64,000 nucleotides of DNA. It comes from JBKPNJ01 sp963695705. Lineage in GTDB: Bacteria; Actinomycetota; Actinomycetes; Propionibacteriales; Nocardioidaceae. Below, one piece after another: positions 44,586-52,465 of this stretch. The position numbers were made by a program, and so were the translations under genes. Below the pieces are notes generated by a model. The model was given only the letters and a program-made list of their open reading frames with translations. It did no database searches and was not told the DNA's origin. How positions within the stretch are numbered: the first letter of the stretch is position 1; each line of letters starts with the position of its first letter. The stretch covers positions 124,001 through 188,000 of the forward strand of contig CAVOHB010000006.1 in assembly GCA_963695705.1 (NCBI GenBank), read 5' to 3'.

Positions 44586-45017
44586 ATGGCTGCTGTCGAG
44601 ACGACTGGGCTTCACCATGTCCGGCTGACCGTGACCGACCTCGAGCGGTCCAAGGCCTTCTACACCGAGGTCCTCGGCTTCGCGGTCGCTGCCGAGTCGC
44701 CGGGGACTCCGGACGACCCGGCCACCCGCTCGGATCCCGGGCAGCTGTACGGCGGGGTCGTGCTGATCACCAACGGCATGCTGTTCGGCCTCCGCCCGGT
44801 GGCCCCCGCTGATGACCGTTTCGACTCCGAGCGGGTGGGGCTGGACCACATCAGCTTCAGCGTCGGCGCGCGAACCGATCTCGATGAGGCCGCGCGCCGC
44901 CTCGAGGAGCGGTCGGTCCCGCACGGGCATGTACAGGAGCTCGCCGCCTTCGGCATCGCGATCCTGTCGTTCCAGGATCCTGACGGGATCAACCTCGAGC
45001 TGACGGCTGCCCTGTAG
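44586..45017 (+). CDS. VOC-family (glyoxalase-like) protein
   Basis: 143 residues. LHHVRLTVTDLERSKAFYTEVLGF begins the first VOC module with a metal-type His, GLDHISFSVGARTDLDEAARRLEE begins the second, and LSFQDPDGINLELTA ends it with the Glu ligand. The metal-binding H...E pattern is therefore fully kept, unlike the VOC protein at 20.7 kb, so enzymatic activity is more likely. Substrate unknown. AAGGAG ribosome site. Confidence 0.85.
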   Translation: MAAVETTGLHHVRLTVTDLERSKAFYTEVLGFAVAAESPGTPDDPATRSDPGQLYGGVVLITNGMLFGLRPVAPADDRFDSERVGLDHISFSVGARTDLDEAARRLEERSVPHGHVQELAAFGIAILSFQDPDGINLELTAAL

Positions 45018-45026
45018 GGACCCGTC

Positions 45027-45494
45027 ATGATCGGAAACCTGCTGAGGGGAGCGGCGGCCGGTGCCGCCGGAACCGCCGCGCTCAATGCGGCGACCTACCT
45101 GGACATGGTGATCCAGGGACGTGGTGCGAGTAGCACTCCGGAACAGACCATCGAGACGGTGTCGGACCGGCTGGGCGTCGCCATCCCCGGCGAGGGTGAG
45201 ACGCGCGACAACCGGGTGCAGGCACTCGGCGCACTCGGCGGCCTGACAACGGGAGTCGCCGTCGGTGCCTTCCTCGGTGTCGCCAGTTCGATGGGCTGGC
45301 GACCGCGGCTGCTCGGTGGAAGCCTCGCTGCCGCCTCGATGGCGATGGTCGGTGCGAACGGGCCGATGGCCCGGATGGGGATAACCGACCCCCGTGAGTG
45401 GTCAGCCAAGGAATGGGCGTCGGACGTCATCCCGCACCTGGTCTACGGCGTAGTGACCTACGCAACGCTGGACGCCACCCAGCGCCGCCGCTGA
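45027..45494 (+). CDS. Hypothetical membrane-associated protein
   Basis: 155 residues. A glycine/alanine-rich start (MIGNLLRGAAAGAAGTAALN) and two further hydrophobic stretches (GALGGLTTGVAVGAFLGVASSM and LLGGSLAAASMAMVGA) suggest three short membrane helices. A conserved-looking polar segment, SSTPEQTIETVSDRLGV, lies between. I recognise it only as a frequent actinobacterial hypothetical protein. It begins nine bases after the VOC gene, so the two are co-transcribed. Confidence 0.65.
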   Translation: MIGNLLRGAAAGAAGTAALNAATYLDMVIQGRGASSTPEQTIETVSDRLGVAIPGEGETRDNRVQALGALGGLTTGVAVGAFLGVASSMGWRPRLLGGSLAAASMAMVGANGPMARMGITDPREWSAKEWASDVIPHLVYGVVTYATLDATQRRR

Positions 45495-45528
45495 CGTCAG
45501 GTCGGCGCTATCTCGCCGGTCTCTGCCG

Positions 45529-46095
45529 TCACTGGCCCCGGCCGCGGCGCATCGGGCCCACCATCGTGCGGCCGTCTTCGGTCGTGCAGATGGTGGTCCG
45601 GTACGCAAAGACGTGACTGAGCGACCGGTGCGGCGGGGTGAAACGCAGTCGGCGGGTGTCCTGCGGCTTGCATGCATGCCGAGGGAAGTTGAAGGCGTCG
45701 GGGATCGCCACGTCCGTGTGCGCGAGCCGGCCCGGCTCAATCGTGATGACACGGATGGGGACGCCGGTGAAGTTCTGGTGTAGAGAAGGCAGCCCGACCG
45801 GTTGCCCGGCCGCGTTCCGGAAGGAAACCCGGGGATAGCCGCTGACCGTGCACGCCTGAGATCCGGTGTTCGCCACATGGATTCGCTGGTAGGACGTACC
45901 CGCGGTCCCCTCGGAGCGTCCGAGCGTCACCTTGAGGTCTGCCCCCAGGCAGGGTGCGAGCGCGGTGCGGCTGTGGCTGGCCGTCCTCGCGGCGGTGCCC
46001 GATGTGGCCGCCGTGCCGACTCCGACGGAGGCGACGACGGTGGCGACCGCCAGCGTGCCGGACAGGACCGCGGCAACCCAGGTACGAGATTTCAT
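45529..46095 (-). CDS. Secreted DUF4232 protein
   Basis: 188 residues. Signal peptide at 1-30 (MKSRTWVAAVLSGTLAVATVVASVGVGTAA). The mature part has LAPCLGADLKVTLGRSEGTAGTS, VANTGSQACTVSGYPRVSFRNAAGQPVG and FAYRTTICTTEDGR. Three to four cysteines and the TGSQxCTVxGYP pattern define DUF4232, a beta-sandwich found in actinobacterial exported proteins and lipoproteins. No lipobox, so it is probably released. Start behind GGAGGAG. Function unknown. Monocistronic. Confidence 0.85.
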   Translation of the reverse strand: MKSRTWVAAVLSGTLAVATVVASVGVGTAATSGTAARTASHSRTALAPCLGADLKVTLGRSEGTAGTSYQRIHVANTGSQACTVSGYPRVSFRNAAGQPVGLPSLHQNFTGVPIRVITIEPGRLAHTDVAIPDAFNFPRHACKPQDTRRLRFTPPHRSLSHVFAYRTTICTTEDGRTMVGPMRRGRGQ

Positions 46096-46224
46096 GGCTC
46101 CTCCACAGCTGAAGTGCTTCGATGTCTTCAAGCAGATGACGTCTCAGCCTGCAGATTAGTTGCTCGGAGCCCCGACCGTTTTGCGGCGGTTTCCGGCGCC
46201 AGCAGCAAGCGACGAAGAGGAGCC

Positions 46225-46605
46225 ATGACAGCGCCGGTCGAGATCAACCCCAAGGACGGTGCCGAGATGGTTCGCCCGGTCAGCCGCGCCGCCTGGCGGA
46301 CGTGGCTGGAGGACAACCACGAACGGGCGTCGCGTGTCTGGCTCGTACTCTTCAAGAAGGCCAGCGGCAAGGCAACCATCGGCTACGACGACGCCGTCGA
46401 GGAGGGGCTGTGTTTCGGCTGGGTCGACAGCCTCGTACGCCGGCTCGACGACGAGAGCTACATGCAGCTCTTCACACCCCGCAAGGCCAAGAGCCCGTGG
46501 GCCGCCTCGAACAAGGAGCGGGTGGAACGACTGCTGGCCGCCGGGCTGATGGCACCCGCCGGTCTGAGGACGATCGAGGCGGCCAAGCGCAACGGCACCT
46601 GGTAG
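46225..46605 (+). CDS. YdeI/OmpD-associated family protein, short form
   Basis: 126 residues from ATG 46225 behind AAGAGGAG. VSRAAWRTWLEDNHERASRVWLVLFKK, GYDDAVEEGLCFGWVDSLVRRLDDESYMQLFTPRK and SPWAASNKERVERLLAAGLMAPAGLRTIEAAKRNGTW are the three conserved blocks of the YdeI family N-terminal half. Full-length members carry about 60 more residues. This one stops cleanly after NGTW, so it is either a natural short form or has lost its tail. Role unknown; paralogues are linked to stress and antimicrobial-peptide tolerance. Confidence 0.8.
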   Translation: MTAPVEINPKDGAEMVRPVSRAAWRTWLEDNHERASRVWLVLFKKASGKATIGYDDAVEEGLCFGWVDSLVRRLDDESYMQLFTPRKAKSPWAASNKERVERLLAAGLMAPAGLRTIEAAKRNGTW

Positions 46606-46647
46606 CCGGTTCCCCTACCTTGACGGCCGGCCCGCCCGTGCGGACGC

Positions 46648-47016
46648 CTACTCGCCGGTCTCCGCGGCGGCTATCTTCTCCCGCACATCGTCCATGTCGA
46701 GAGCACGCACCCCCGAGATGACGGCCTCGAGTGCCGGAGCGGGCAGCGCCCCTGGCTGGGAGAAGACCAGGATGCCCTCGCGGAAGGCCATCAGCGTCGG
46801 GATCGACGTGATCCCCGCCTGGCCGGCTAGCACCTGCTCGGCCTCGGTGTCGACCTTGGCAAAGACGATGTCGCCATGCGCTTCGGAGGCGCGCTCATAG
46901 ATGGGACCGAATGTCCGGCACGGTCCGCACCAGCTTGCCCAGAAGTCAACGAGGACAATGTCGTTGTCGGTGATGGTCTTGGCCAGCGTCTCGCCACTCG
47001 CCTCCGTCGTTGCCAT
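46648..47016 (-). CDS. trxA: Thioredoxin
   Basis: 122 residues from ATG 47016 (a GTG two codons earlier is possible; AAGGG precedes). VLVDFWASWCGPCRTFGPIYERAS holds the redox motif WCGPC (29-33). DIVFAKVDTEAEQVL and ITSIPTLMAFREG, with the cis-proline, complete the fold. A C-terminal extension of about 15 acidic residues follows the usual end. Cytoplasmic disulfide reductase. Single gene; no thioredoxin reductase nearby. Confidence 0.92.
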   Translation of the reverse strand: MATTEASGETLAKTITDNDIVLVDFWASWCGPCRTFGPIYERASEAHGDIVFAKVDTEAEQVLAGQAGITSIPTLMAFREGILVFSQPGALPAPALEAVISGVRALDMDDVREKIAAAETGE

Positions 47017-47112
47017 CGACACCCTTCCATCTCGAATAGTCGTTCCATTGGCCCAACGCGAGCCCCGATCCGGTCATTCCCGGGGCGAGCCTGTCGGTGG
47101 CTCCCGGTAGAC

Positions 47113-47694
47113 ATGAGCGTCGGCGTCTTCGGCATGAGGAAGGACGGACCCAAGATGCGCTGGGCCGAGATGGAGCGGGCACAACCGAGGCTCGCGGCGG
47201 CCGGCAGGAAGCGCCTGATCGACCCGGGGGTGCTGTTGATCGTGACCATCCGCAAGGACGGAACTGCCAGGCTGAGCCCGGTCGAGCCGTTCCTCCTCGA
47301 CGGCAGCCTGCTGTTGTCGATGCTCTGGGGGTCCCGCAAGGCCGCGGATCTGCTCCGAGAGCCGCGCATTCTGGTCCACAGCATCGTCACGAGTCGCGAC
47401 GGCGGTGAAGGAGAGTTCAAGCTTCGTGGCAACGCACACCCGGTCGCGGATCCGGCGGTCCGGCGGCGCTACGCCGCTGGCGTCGCCGCGAGCCTGGGCT
47501 GGCAGCCGGAGCAAGGTCGCTTCCACCTGTTCGGCATCGACATCGACGATGTGGTTTTCATCAGGTACGACGGCGCCACCGGCGATCAATACGTTGCCGC
47601 GTGGCCACCCGGCGTGGAGTTCGTCCGTCGTGGCACGTCGGCCACCAGCCTCGGCTACGCGGAGCCACTGCGCGACCTGATCGTCGCAGGCTGA
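47113..47694 (+). CDS. Pyridoxamine-5'-phosphate-oxidase-like flavin-binding protein
   Basis: 193 residues from ATG 47113; an internal ATG at 47155 (MRWAEMERAQPRL) behind AGGAAGGA is a good alternative and may be the true start. LLIVTIRKDGTARLSPVEPFLLDGSLLLSM is the split beta-barrel core that binds FMN or F420. The actinobacterial PPOX group includes F420-dependent reductases and heme oxygenases; which cofactor applies cannot be read here. It stands alone, divergent from the thioredoxin gene. Confidence 0.75.
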   Translation: MSVGVFGMRKDGPKMRWAEMERAQPRLAAAGRKRLIDPGVLLIVTIRKDGTARLSPVEPFLLDGSLLLSMLWGSRKAADLLREPRILVHSIVTSRDGGEGEFKLRGNAHPVADPAVRRRYAAGVAASLGWQPEQGRFHLFGIDIDDVVFIRYDGATGDQYVAAWPPGVEFVRRGTSATSLGYAEPLRDLIVAG

Positions 47695-47829
47695 CAGCAG
47701 ACTCGATCCGGCAGCCCCTGACGGCCGTGTTGCTCGGCATCAGCCAGGGGCGACCTGCCGAGTGGGTCGGATACGCTGACACGCTGTCGGGTTTCGGCCC
47801 GGCCGGTTCAACGTATCGGGGGCGGTCCA

Positions 47830-48096
47830 ATGGATCTCACCGGAGCACAGCGCTGGGCGGGTTCCGCTGTCCTGTTCGTGGTCGGGATGATCGCCTCACT
47901 CGGCCTCGGGATCATGTCCCTGGTTGTGGACGACGAGGGACGTCACGGCTCCGGCGTCGGCCTCTTCGTGCTGTCCGGGATCGTCGGGCTGGGCACCGTG
48001 GTTGCGGTGCGAGCGATCAACGAGCGGTCGTGGTTGTCGCCGTGGCTCCTCGTGGGACTCGTCGTTCCCGCCTGCGTCGCGGTGCCGCTCTTCTGA
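47830..48096 (+). CDS. Small three-helix membrane protein
   Basis: 88 residues with three hydrophobic helices (WAGSAVLFVVGMIASLGLGIM, VGLFVLSGIVGLGTVVAV and PWLLVGLVVPACVAVPL). An acidic/basic loop, VDDEGRHGSG, lies after the first. No family recognised. Its stop is five bases from the convergent CBS gene. The coding pattern and uninterrupted frame support a real gene. Confidence 0.55.
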   Translation: MDLTGAQRWAGSAVLFVVGMIASLGLGIMSLVVDDEGRHGSGVGLFVLSGIVGLGTVVAVRAINERSWLSPWLLVGLVVPACVAVPLF

Positions 48097-48100
48097 TGTG

Positions 48101-48532
48101 CTACTGGGTGTTGCCCACGTAGTTGTTCAGCTGGTCCCGCTCGAACTCCAGTTCCCCGATACGCGACTTGACGACGTCACCGATACTCACGATCCCCTGC
48201 AGCGCGCCGTCGGTGACGACCGGAACATGCCGGATCCGGCGATCCGTCATCAGCCGCATCAGCGCGTCGACGCTGTCGTGCGGATCGCAGCTGGCCACAT
48301 CGGAGGTCATGATGGAGTCGACGGTCGCGTCAAGGACGCCCGGGTCGGACTGCAGGCGGCGTACGATGTCACGCTCGGACACGATGCCCTCGACGGCTTT
48401 GCCGTCGTGGCTCACCACGAGTGCGCCGACGTTGTGCTCGGCGAGCAGGGAGACCAGTTCACGGATGCTGGCCTGCGGGGTAACCGTGATCACGCCGGCG
48501 CCCTTGGTGTGCAGTATGTCGTTGATCCGCAT
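48101..48532 (-). CDS. Twin-CBS-domain protein
   Basis: 143 residues: two CBS motifs making one Bateman module. First: GVITVTPQASIRELVSLLAEHNVGALVV...GIVSERDIVRRL. Second: VASCDPHDSVDALMRLMTDRRIRHVPVV...GIVSIGDVVKSRI. The C-terminal ELEFERDQLNNYVGN is typical of the stand-alone, stress-linked hypoxic-response type of CBS proteins in Actinomycetota. It binds adenine nucleotides and acts as an energy sensor; the partner is unknown. Start behind GGAGGG. Confidence 0.88.
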   Translation of the reverse strand: MRINDILHTKGAGVITVTPQASIRELVSLLAEHNVGALVVSHDGKAVEGIVSERDIVRRLQSDPGVLDATVDSIMTSDVASCDPHDSVDALMRLMTDRRIRHVPVVTDGALQGIVSIGDVVKSRIGELEFERDQLNNYVGNTQ

Positions 48533-48635
48533 CGAGGCCCTCCCAGGTGCGTGACGATCCGTCCTCTGATGTCGTTGACGTGTGTGGTGCGACACAGGGT
48601 AGTGCCTGGAACCCGCCTGCGACAGCCGACCGGGG

Positions 48636-50702
48636 TCAAAGGCCGGTGAGCAGGTCCTCCGGATGTATCGGCACCTTGCGCACCCGGACACCGGTGGCGT
48701 GATGGACCGCGTTCGCGATCGCCGCCGCGGTTCCGACGATCCCGATCTCTCCGATCCCCTTGGTCCCGGTGCCGTTCAGGTGAGGGTCGTCCTCTGCCAG
48801 CCAGCTGACGTCGATGTCGCCGACATCGGCGCATGCCGCGACGTGATAGCTGGCAAGGTCGTGGTTGGCATAGTCACCGAACGCGACGTCCATGACGCCC
48901 TCTTCGTGCAGCGCCATGGACAGACCCATCGTCATGCCACCGATCAGCTGCGACCGGGCGGTGCGAGCGTTGACGATCCGGCCGGCGGCGAACACGCCGA
49001 CCATCCGTGGCACCCGCACCTCGCCGGTGCTGCCGTCGACACGCACGTCCACGAACTGGGCTCCGAAGGCATGGCGGCTGTACGGCTCCATGGCCGCGAT
49101 GTCCTCTTTGGTGTCGGCGCTCACCTCGAGACCCGGGCGGGGGACACCGTCGTACGAGCTGTCGATGCGCTCGCGCAGCTGCCGGCACGCCTTGGTGACG
49201 GCCCACCCCCACGACGCGGTGCCCATCGAGCCACCGGCCACGCCGGCCCGGGGGAGGTCGGTGTCGCCGATCCTGATCTCGACGAGCTCCGTCGGGACTT
49301 CCAGGGACTCTGCGGCCAGCTGGAGCAGCACCGTCCGGGCGCCGGTCCCGATGTCGGTCGCGTTGATCGAGACCGTGAAACGGCCCGAAGCGTCGGCGCG
49401 GGCCGCGGCGCTCGCCGGCGACACCTGGGTGGGGTAGGTGGAGGCCGCCATGCCGGTGCCGAGCCACCACCGCCCGTCGCGATGCCTGCGTGGACGCCGG
49501 TCACGGCCGTCCCAGCCGAAACGCTGCGCCCCGATCCGCAGACAGGCAATCAGGTTCCTGCTGGAGAAGGGCTCCCCGGTCTCGGGGTCGACGCCGGGCT
49601 CGTTCCGGACCCTCAGCTCGATCGGGTCGATCCCCACGGCCAGCGCGAGCTCGTCCATCGCCGACTCGAGCGCGTACATCCCGGGGCACTCTCCGGGTGC
49701 GCGCATCCACGACGGGACCGGAACGTCGAGGCGTGTCACGAGATGGCTGGTCCGACGGTGCTCCGCCGCGTACATGACCTCTGTCGGCGCCGCGGCCGCT
49801 TCCACGAACTCCTTGATCGTGGCGGTCTGCACGGTCACGTCGTGGCTGACCGACCGTAGCCGTCCGTCGGCATCGGCCCCGAGCCGCAACCGCTGGATCG
49901 TCGGGGACCGGTAGCCGACCAGTGAGAACATCTGCTGCCGGGTGAGAGTCAGCTTGACCGGCCGCCCGGCGACCTTGGCCGCCATCGCCGCAAGGACGAC
50001 CGCCGGGCGCGGGGTCCCCTTGGAGCCGAAGCCCCCGCCGACGTGGGTGCTGATGACGCGGACGGACCTGCGTGGCAGCCCGAACGCGGTGGCCAGCGCG
50101 TTGCGTACCGGGTGTCCACCCTGGTTGGAGTCGAAGACCGTGAGCGAGTCGCCAGACCAGACCGCGGTGGTCGCGTGAGGCTCCATCGGGTTGTTGTGCT
50201 GGGCGGGCGTGAGGTAGGTGGCGTCGATCCGCACGGGGCTGGCCTCGAACGCCCTGTCAGGGTCCCCACGCCCGCTGTCGTACCCAGCCGGTGCGTACAA
50301 CCCGGTATGGCCGGGGGTGAGGACGACGTCGTGGGGCTGCGGCTCGTAGCCGACGTCGAGGGTGGTCGCGGCTTCCCGGGCGGTCTCTGCGGTGTCGGCG
50401 AGGACCAGGGCGACGACCTGACCGTGGAAGGCGATGTCGGGGGCCTGCAGCACGGCCAGCACCGGATCGCCGGTGCTCTCGAGCCGTGGCGCGTTTGCGT
50501 GCCAGAGGACGGCGATCACTCCGGGATGGTGGAGCGCCTCCTGGGCACCGATCGCGGTGATCCGGCCGCGGGCGACCCGCGACTGCACCACCCAGGCGTA
50601 CGCCACCCCCTTCGGCTGGTGCTCGTAGGCGTAGCGCGCGCGGCCGGTCACCTTGTCGAGGCCCTCCACGCGTGCCGGCGGTGTCGCCGAGGCCGAGCTC
50701 AT
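48636..50702 (-). CDS. Aldehyde oxidoreductase molybdenum subunit, PaoC/YagR-like
   Basis: 688 residues, the short PaoC-type length rather than the roughly 790 of XdhA. GLDKVTGRARYAYEHQPKGVAYA is the N-terminal hammerhead, and THVGGGFGSKGTPRPAVVLAAM is the Mo-cofactor GGxFG loop. PSWMRAPGECPGMYALESAMDELA is the RAPGE substrate loop, GGSMGTASWGWAV follows, and GTKGIGEIGIVGTAAAIANAVHHATG ends with the catalytic Glu. PaoABC of E. coli oxidises aromatic and other aldehydes with ferredoxin as acceptor. The start overlaps the FAD gene stop (ATGA). Intact. Confidence 0.9.
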   Translation of the reverse strand: MSSASATPPARVEGLDKVTGRARYAYEHQPKGVAYAWVVQSRVARGRITAIGAQEALHHPGVIAVLWHANAPRLESTGDPVLAVLQAPDIAFHGQVVALVLADTAETAREAATTLDVGYEPQPHDVVLTPGHTGLYAPAGYDSGRGDPDRAFEASPVRIDATYLTPAQHNNPMEPHATTAVWSGDSLTVFDSNQGGHPVRNALATAFGLPRRSVRVISTHVGGGFGSKGTPRPAVVLAAMAAKVAGRPVKLTLTRQQMFSLVGYRSPTIQRLRLGADADGRLRSVSHDVTVQTATIKEFVEAAAAPTEVMYAAEHRRTSHLVTRLDVPVPSWMRAPGECPGMYALESAMDELALAVGIDPIELRVRNEPGVDPETGEPFSSRNLIACLRIGAQRFGWDGRDRRPRRHRDGRWWLGTGMAASTYPTQVSPASAAARADASGRFTVSINATDIGTGARTVLLQLAAESLEVPTELVEIRIGDTDLPRAGVAGGSMGTASWGWAVTKACRQLRERIDSSYDGVPRPGLEVSADTKEDIAAMEPYSRHAFGAQFVDVRVDGSTGEVRVPRMVGVFAAGRIVNARTARSQLIGGMTMGLSMALHEEGVMDVAFGDYANHDLASYHVAACADVGDIDVSWLAEDDPHLNGTGTKGIGEIGIVGTAAAIANAVHHATGVRVRKVPIHPEDLLTGL

Positions 50703-51713
50703 CGGCCGGCACCTTCCGGTCCGCCCTCGGATCGGGCCAGCCAGGTCAGTGTCTCCACCGCGAGACCACGGCTGAGCGGGACCTTGAATGCGTTGTCGCG
50801 AAGAGTCCGCGCCGCGGACAGCTCGACGTCCACCGCTGCGGCGAACTCCCGCGCGGTCGCCGGACGTCCGCGCATGGCGGCCTCGGCGGCGCGGGCGCGC
50901 CAGGGCCGGTGCGCGACCGCGCCGAACGCCAGTCTGACGTCGGTGACGGTTCCTTCATGCACCTGGACGGCCGCGGCCACCGAGCCGAGCGCGAACGCGT
51001 ACGAGGTGCGGTCGCGTGCCTTGCGGTAGCCCGACCGCGCCAGCAGCGGGGCTGCCGGCGGCAGCACGACGGAGGTGATCAGGTCGCCGTGCGCCAGCGT
51101 AGTGTCGCGGCTCGGGTCGTCGCCGGGCAACCGATACAGCTCGTCCAAGGTGAGCCGGCGCTGTCCGCCCGGGCCGACGACGTGTACGACCGCGTTCGAG
51201 CACGGACAGGGCGACGGCCATGTCGGACGGGTGGGTCGCGATGCACGCCTGGCTTGCCCCGAGGATCGCGAGGTCCCGGTGTATGCCTTCTCGTGCGGGA
51301 CAGCCCGAGCCAGGTCGGCGTTTGTTGCATGGCTTTGAGACGTCCTGGAAGTACAGACAGCGGGTGCGTTGCAGCAGGTTTCCACCCACCGTCGCCATGT
51401 TGCGCAGCTGGCCGGAGGCCCCCGCGAGCAGCGCCTGGGAGAGGACGGGATAGCGGGAACGCACCTCGGGATCAGCGGCGAGGTCGCTATTGCGCACCAC
51501 CGCGCCGATCCGCAGCCCGCCCTCCCCGGTCGGTTCGATCTGGTCCATCGGCAGCCGGGTCACGTCCACGAGCAGGTCAGGGCTGACGACCCCTACGCGC
51601 ATCAGGTCCACGAGGTTGGTGCCACCGGCGAGGAACATCGCTTCGCGCGACTCCGAGACCGAGGCGACCGCCTCGGCTGTGGAGCGCACCGACTGGTAGC
51701 CGAAGGGTTTCAC
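50699..51713 (-). pseudogene. Aldehyde oxidoreductase FAD / [4Fe-4S] subunit, PaoB/YagS-like, one frameshift
   Basis: About 338 residues from GTG 51713. VKPFGYQSVRSTAEAVASV and AMFLAGGTNLVDLM (FAD loop), then LRNMATVGGNLLQRTRCLY. An insertion absent from ordinary xanthine dehydrogenases carries CLYFQDVSKPCNKRRPGSGC, the cysteines that bind the extra [4Fe-4S] cluster of PaoB. The frame is lost near 51195, after MAVALSVLE, and resumes as VVHVVGPGGQRRLTLDELYRL, running to SEGGPEGAGR. The gene overlaps both neighbours by 4 bases. Confidence 0.88.
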
Positions 51714-52348
51714 CGGTCCACCCCGTCGACCGGAGAACGCACGGTCGCCGCGTCGAGAATGGCCGGCACGATGTTGGCGTAGGCACCGCACCGGCACAGG
51801 TTGCCGCTCATCCGCTCCCGCACCTCGTCCACTGTCAGGCCGGCGGCACCCTCGACGCGGATCGCATCGGCGGGCGTGACCGAGCTGGGCCAGCCGGCAT
51901 CGGCCTCGGCCAGCATCCCGACAGCTGAACACAGTTGACCCGGCGTGCAGTACCCGCACTGGTAGGCGTCCCGGTCGAGGAAGGCCTGTTGCAGCGGGTG
52001 CAGCGTGTCGCCGTTCGCCAGCCCCTCGACCGTGGTGATCCGCCGGTCCTGGACCGCCACCGCGAACAGCAGGCACGCGTTCGCCCGTCTGCCGTCGACC
52101 AGGACCGTGCATGCGCCGCACTGGCCGTGGTCGCAGCCCTTCTTCGAGCCGGTCAGGTCGAGGTGGTTGCGCAGGGCGTCCAGGAGCGACGTCCGGTTGT
52201 CGAGCGTCAGCCGGTGCGGGGCGCCATTGATGTCGAGTGTGAGCGCCGTGGCGGTCGGCGAGCCCGCCCCGCCGCCGGGCCGGTCGTTATCGAGCCTGTC
52301 GCTGATGGGCCCCTTGCTGATCGGCCCCTCGCTGATCGGCACCGCCAT
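51710..52348 (-). CDS. Aldehyde oxidoreductase [2Fe-2S] subunit, PaoA/YagT-like
   Basis: 212 residues. Cluster I: KKGCDHGQCGACTVLVDG and a later Cys in NACLLF. Cluster II: QCGYCTPGQLCSAVGML and NLCRCGAYANIVPAIL, with the CGAY ending typical of PaoA rather than the CTGY of xanthine dehydrogenase. E. coli PaoA has a Tat signal; this N-terminus (MAVPISEGPISKGPISDR, a GPIS repeat) does not, so the enzyme should stay in the cytoplasm. First gene of a coupled A-B-C operon. Confidence 0.9.
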   Translation of the reverse strand: MAVPISEGPISKGPISDRLDNDRPGGGAGSPTATALTLDINGAPHRLTLDNRTSLLDALRNHLDLTGSKKGCDHGQCGACTVLVDGRRANACLLFAVAVQDRRITTVEGLANGDTLHPLQQAFLDRDAYQCGYCTPGQLCSAVGMLAEADAGWPSSVTPADAIRVEGAAGLTVDEVRERMSGNLCRCGAYANIVPAILDAATVRSPVDGVDR

Positions 52349-52465
52349 GTCGGTCGAGCCTCCGTCGCCGCCGGTCCGGCCCGCGGGACGGACTTCTCTC
52401 CGCCAGGATGGTAACCGCGCGCCCCCGGCGGCGCCGTCGACGGATCACCGCCCCTCCGGCGGCGA

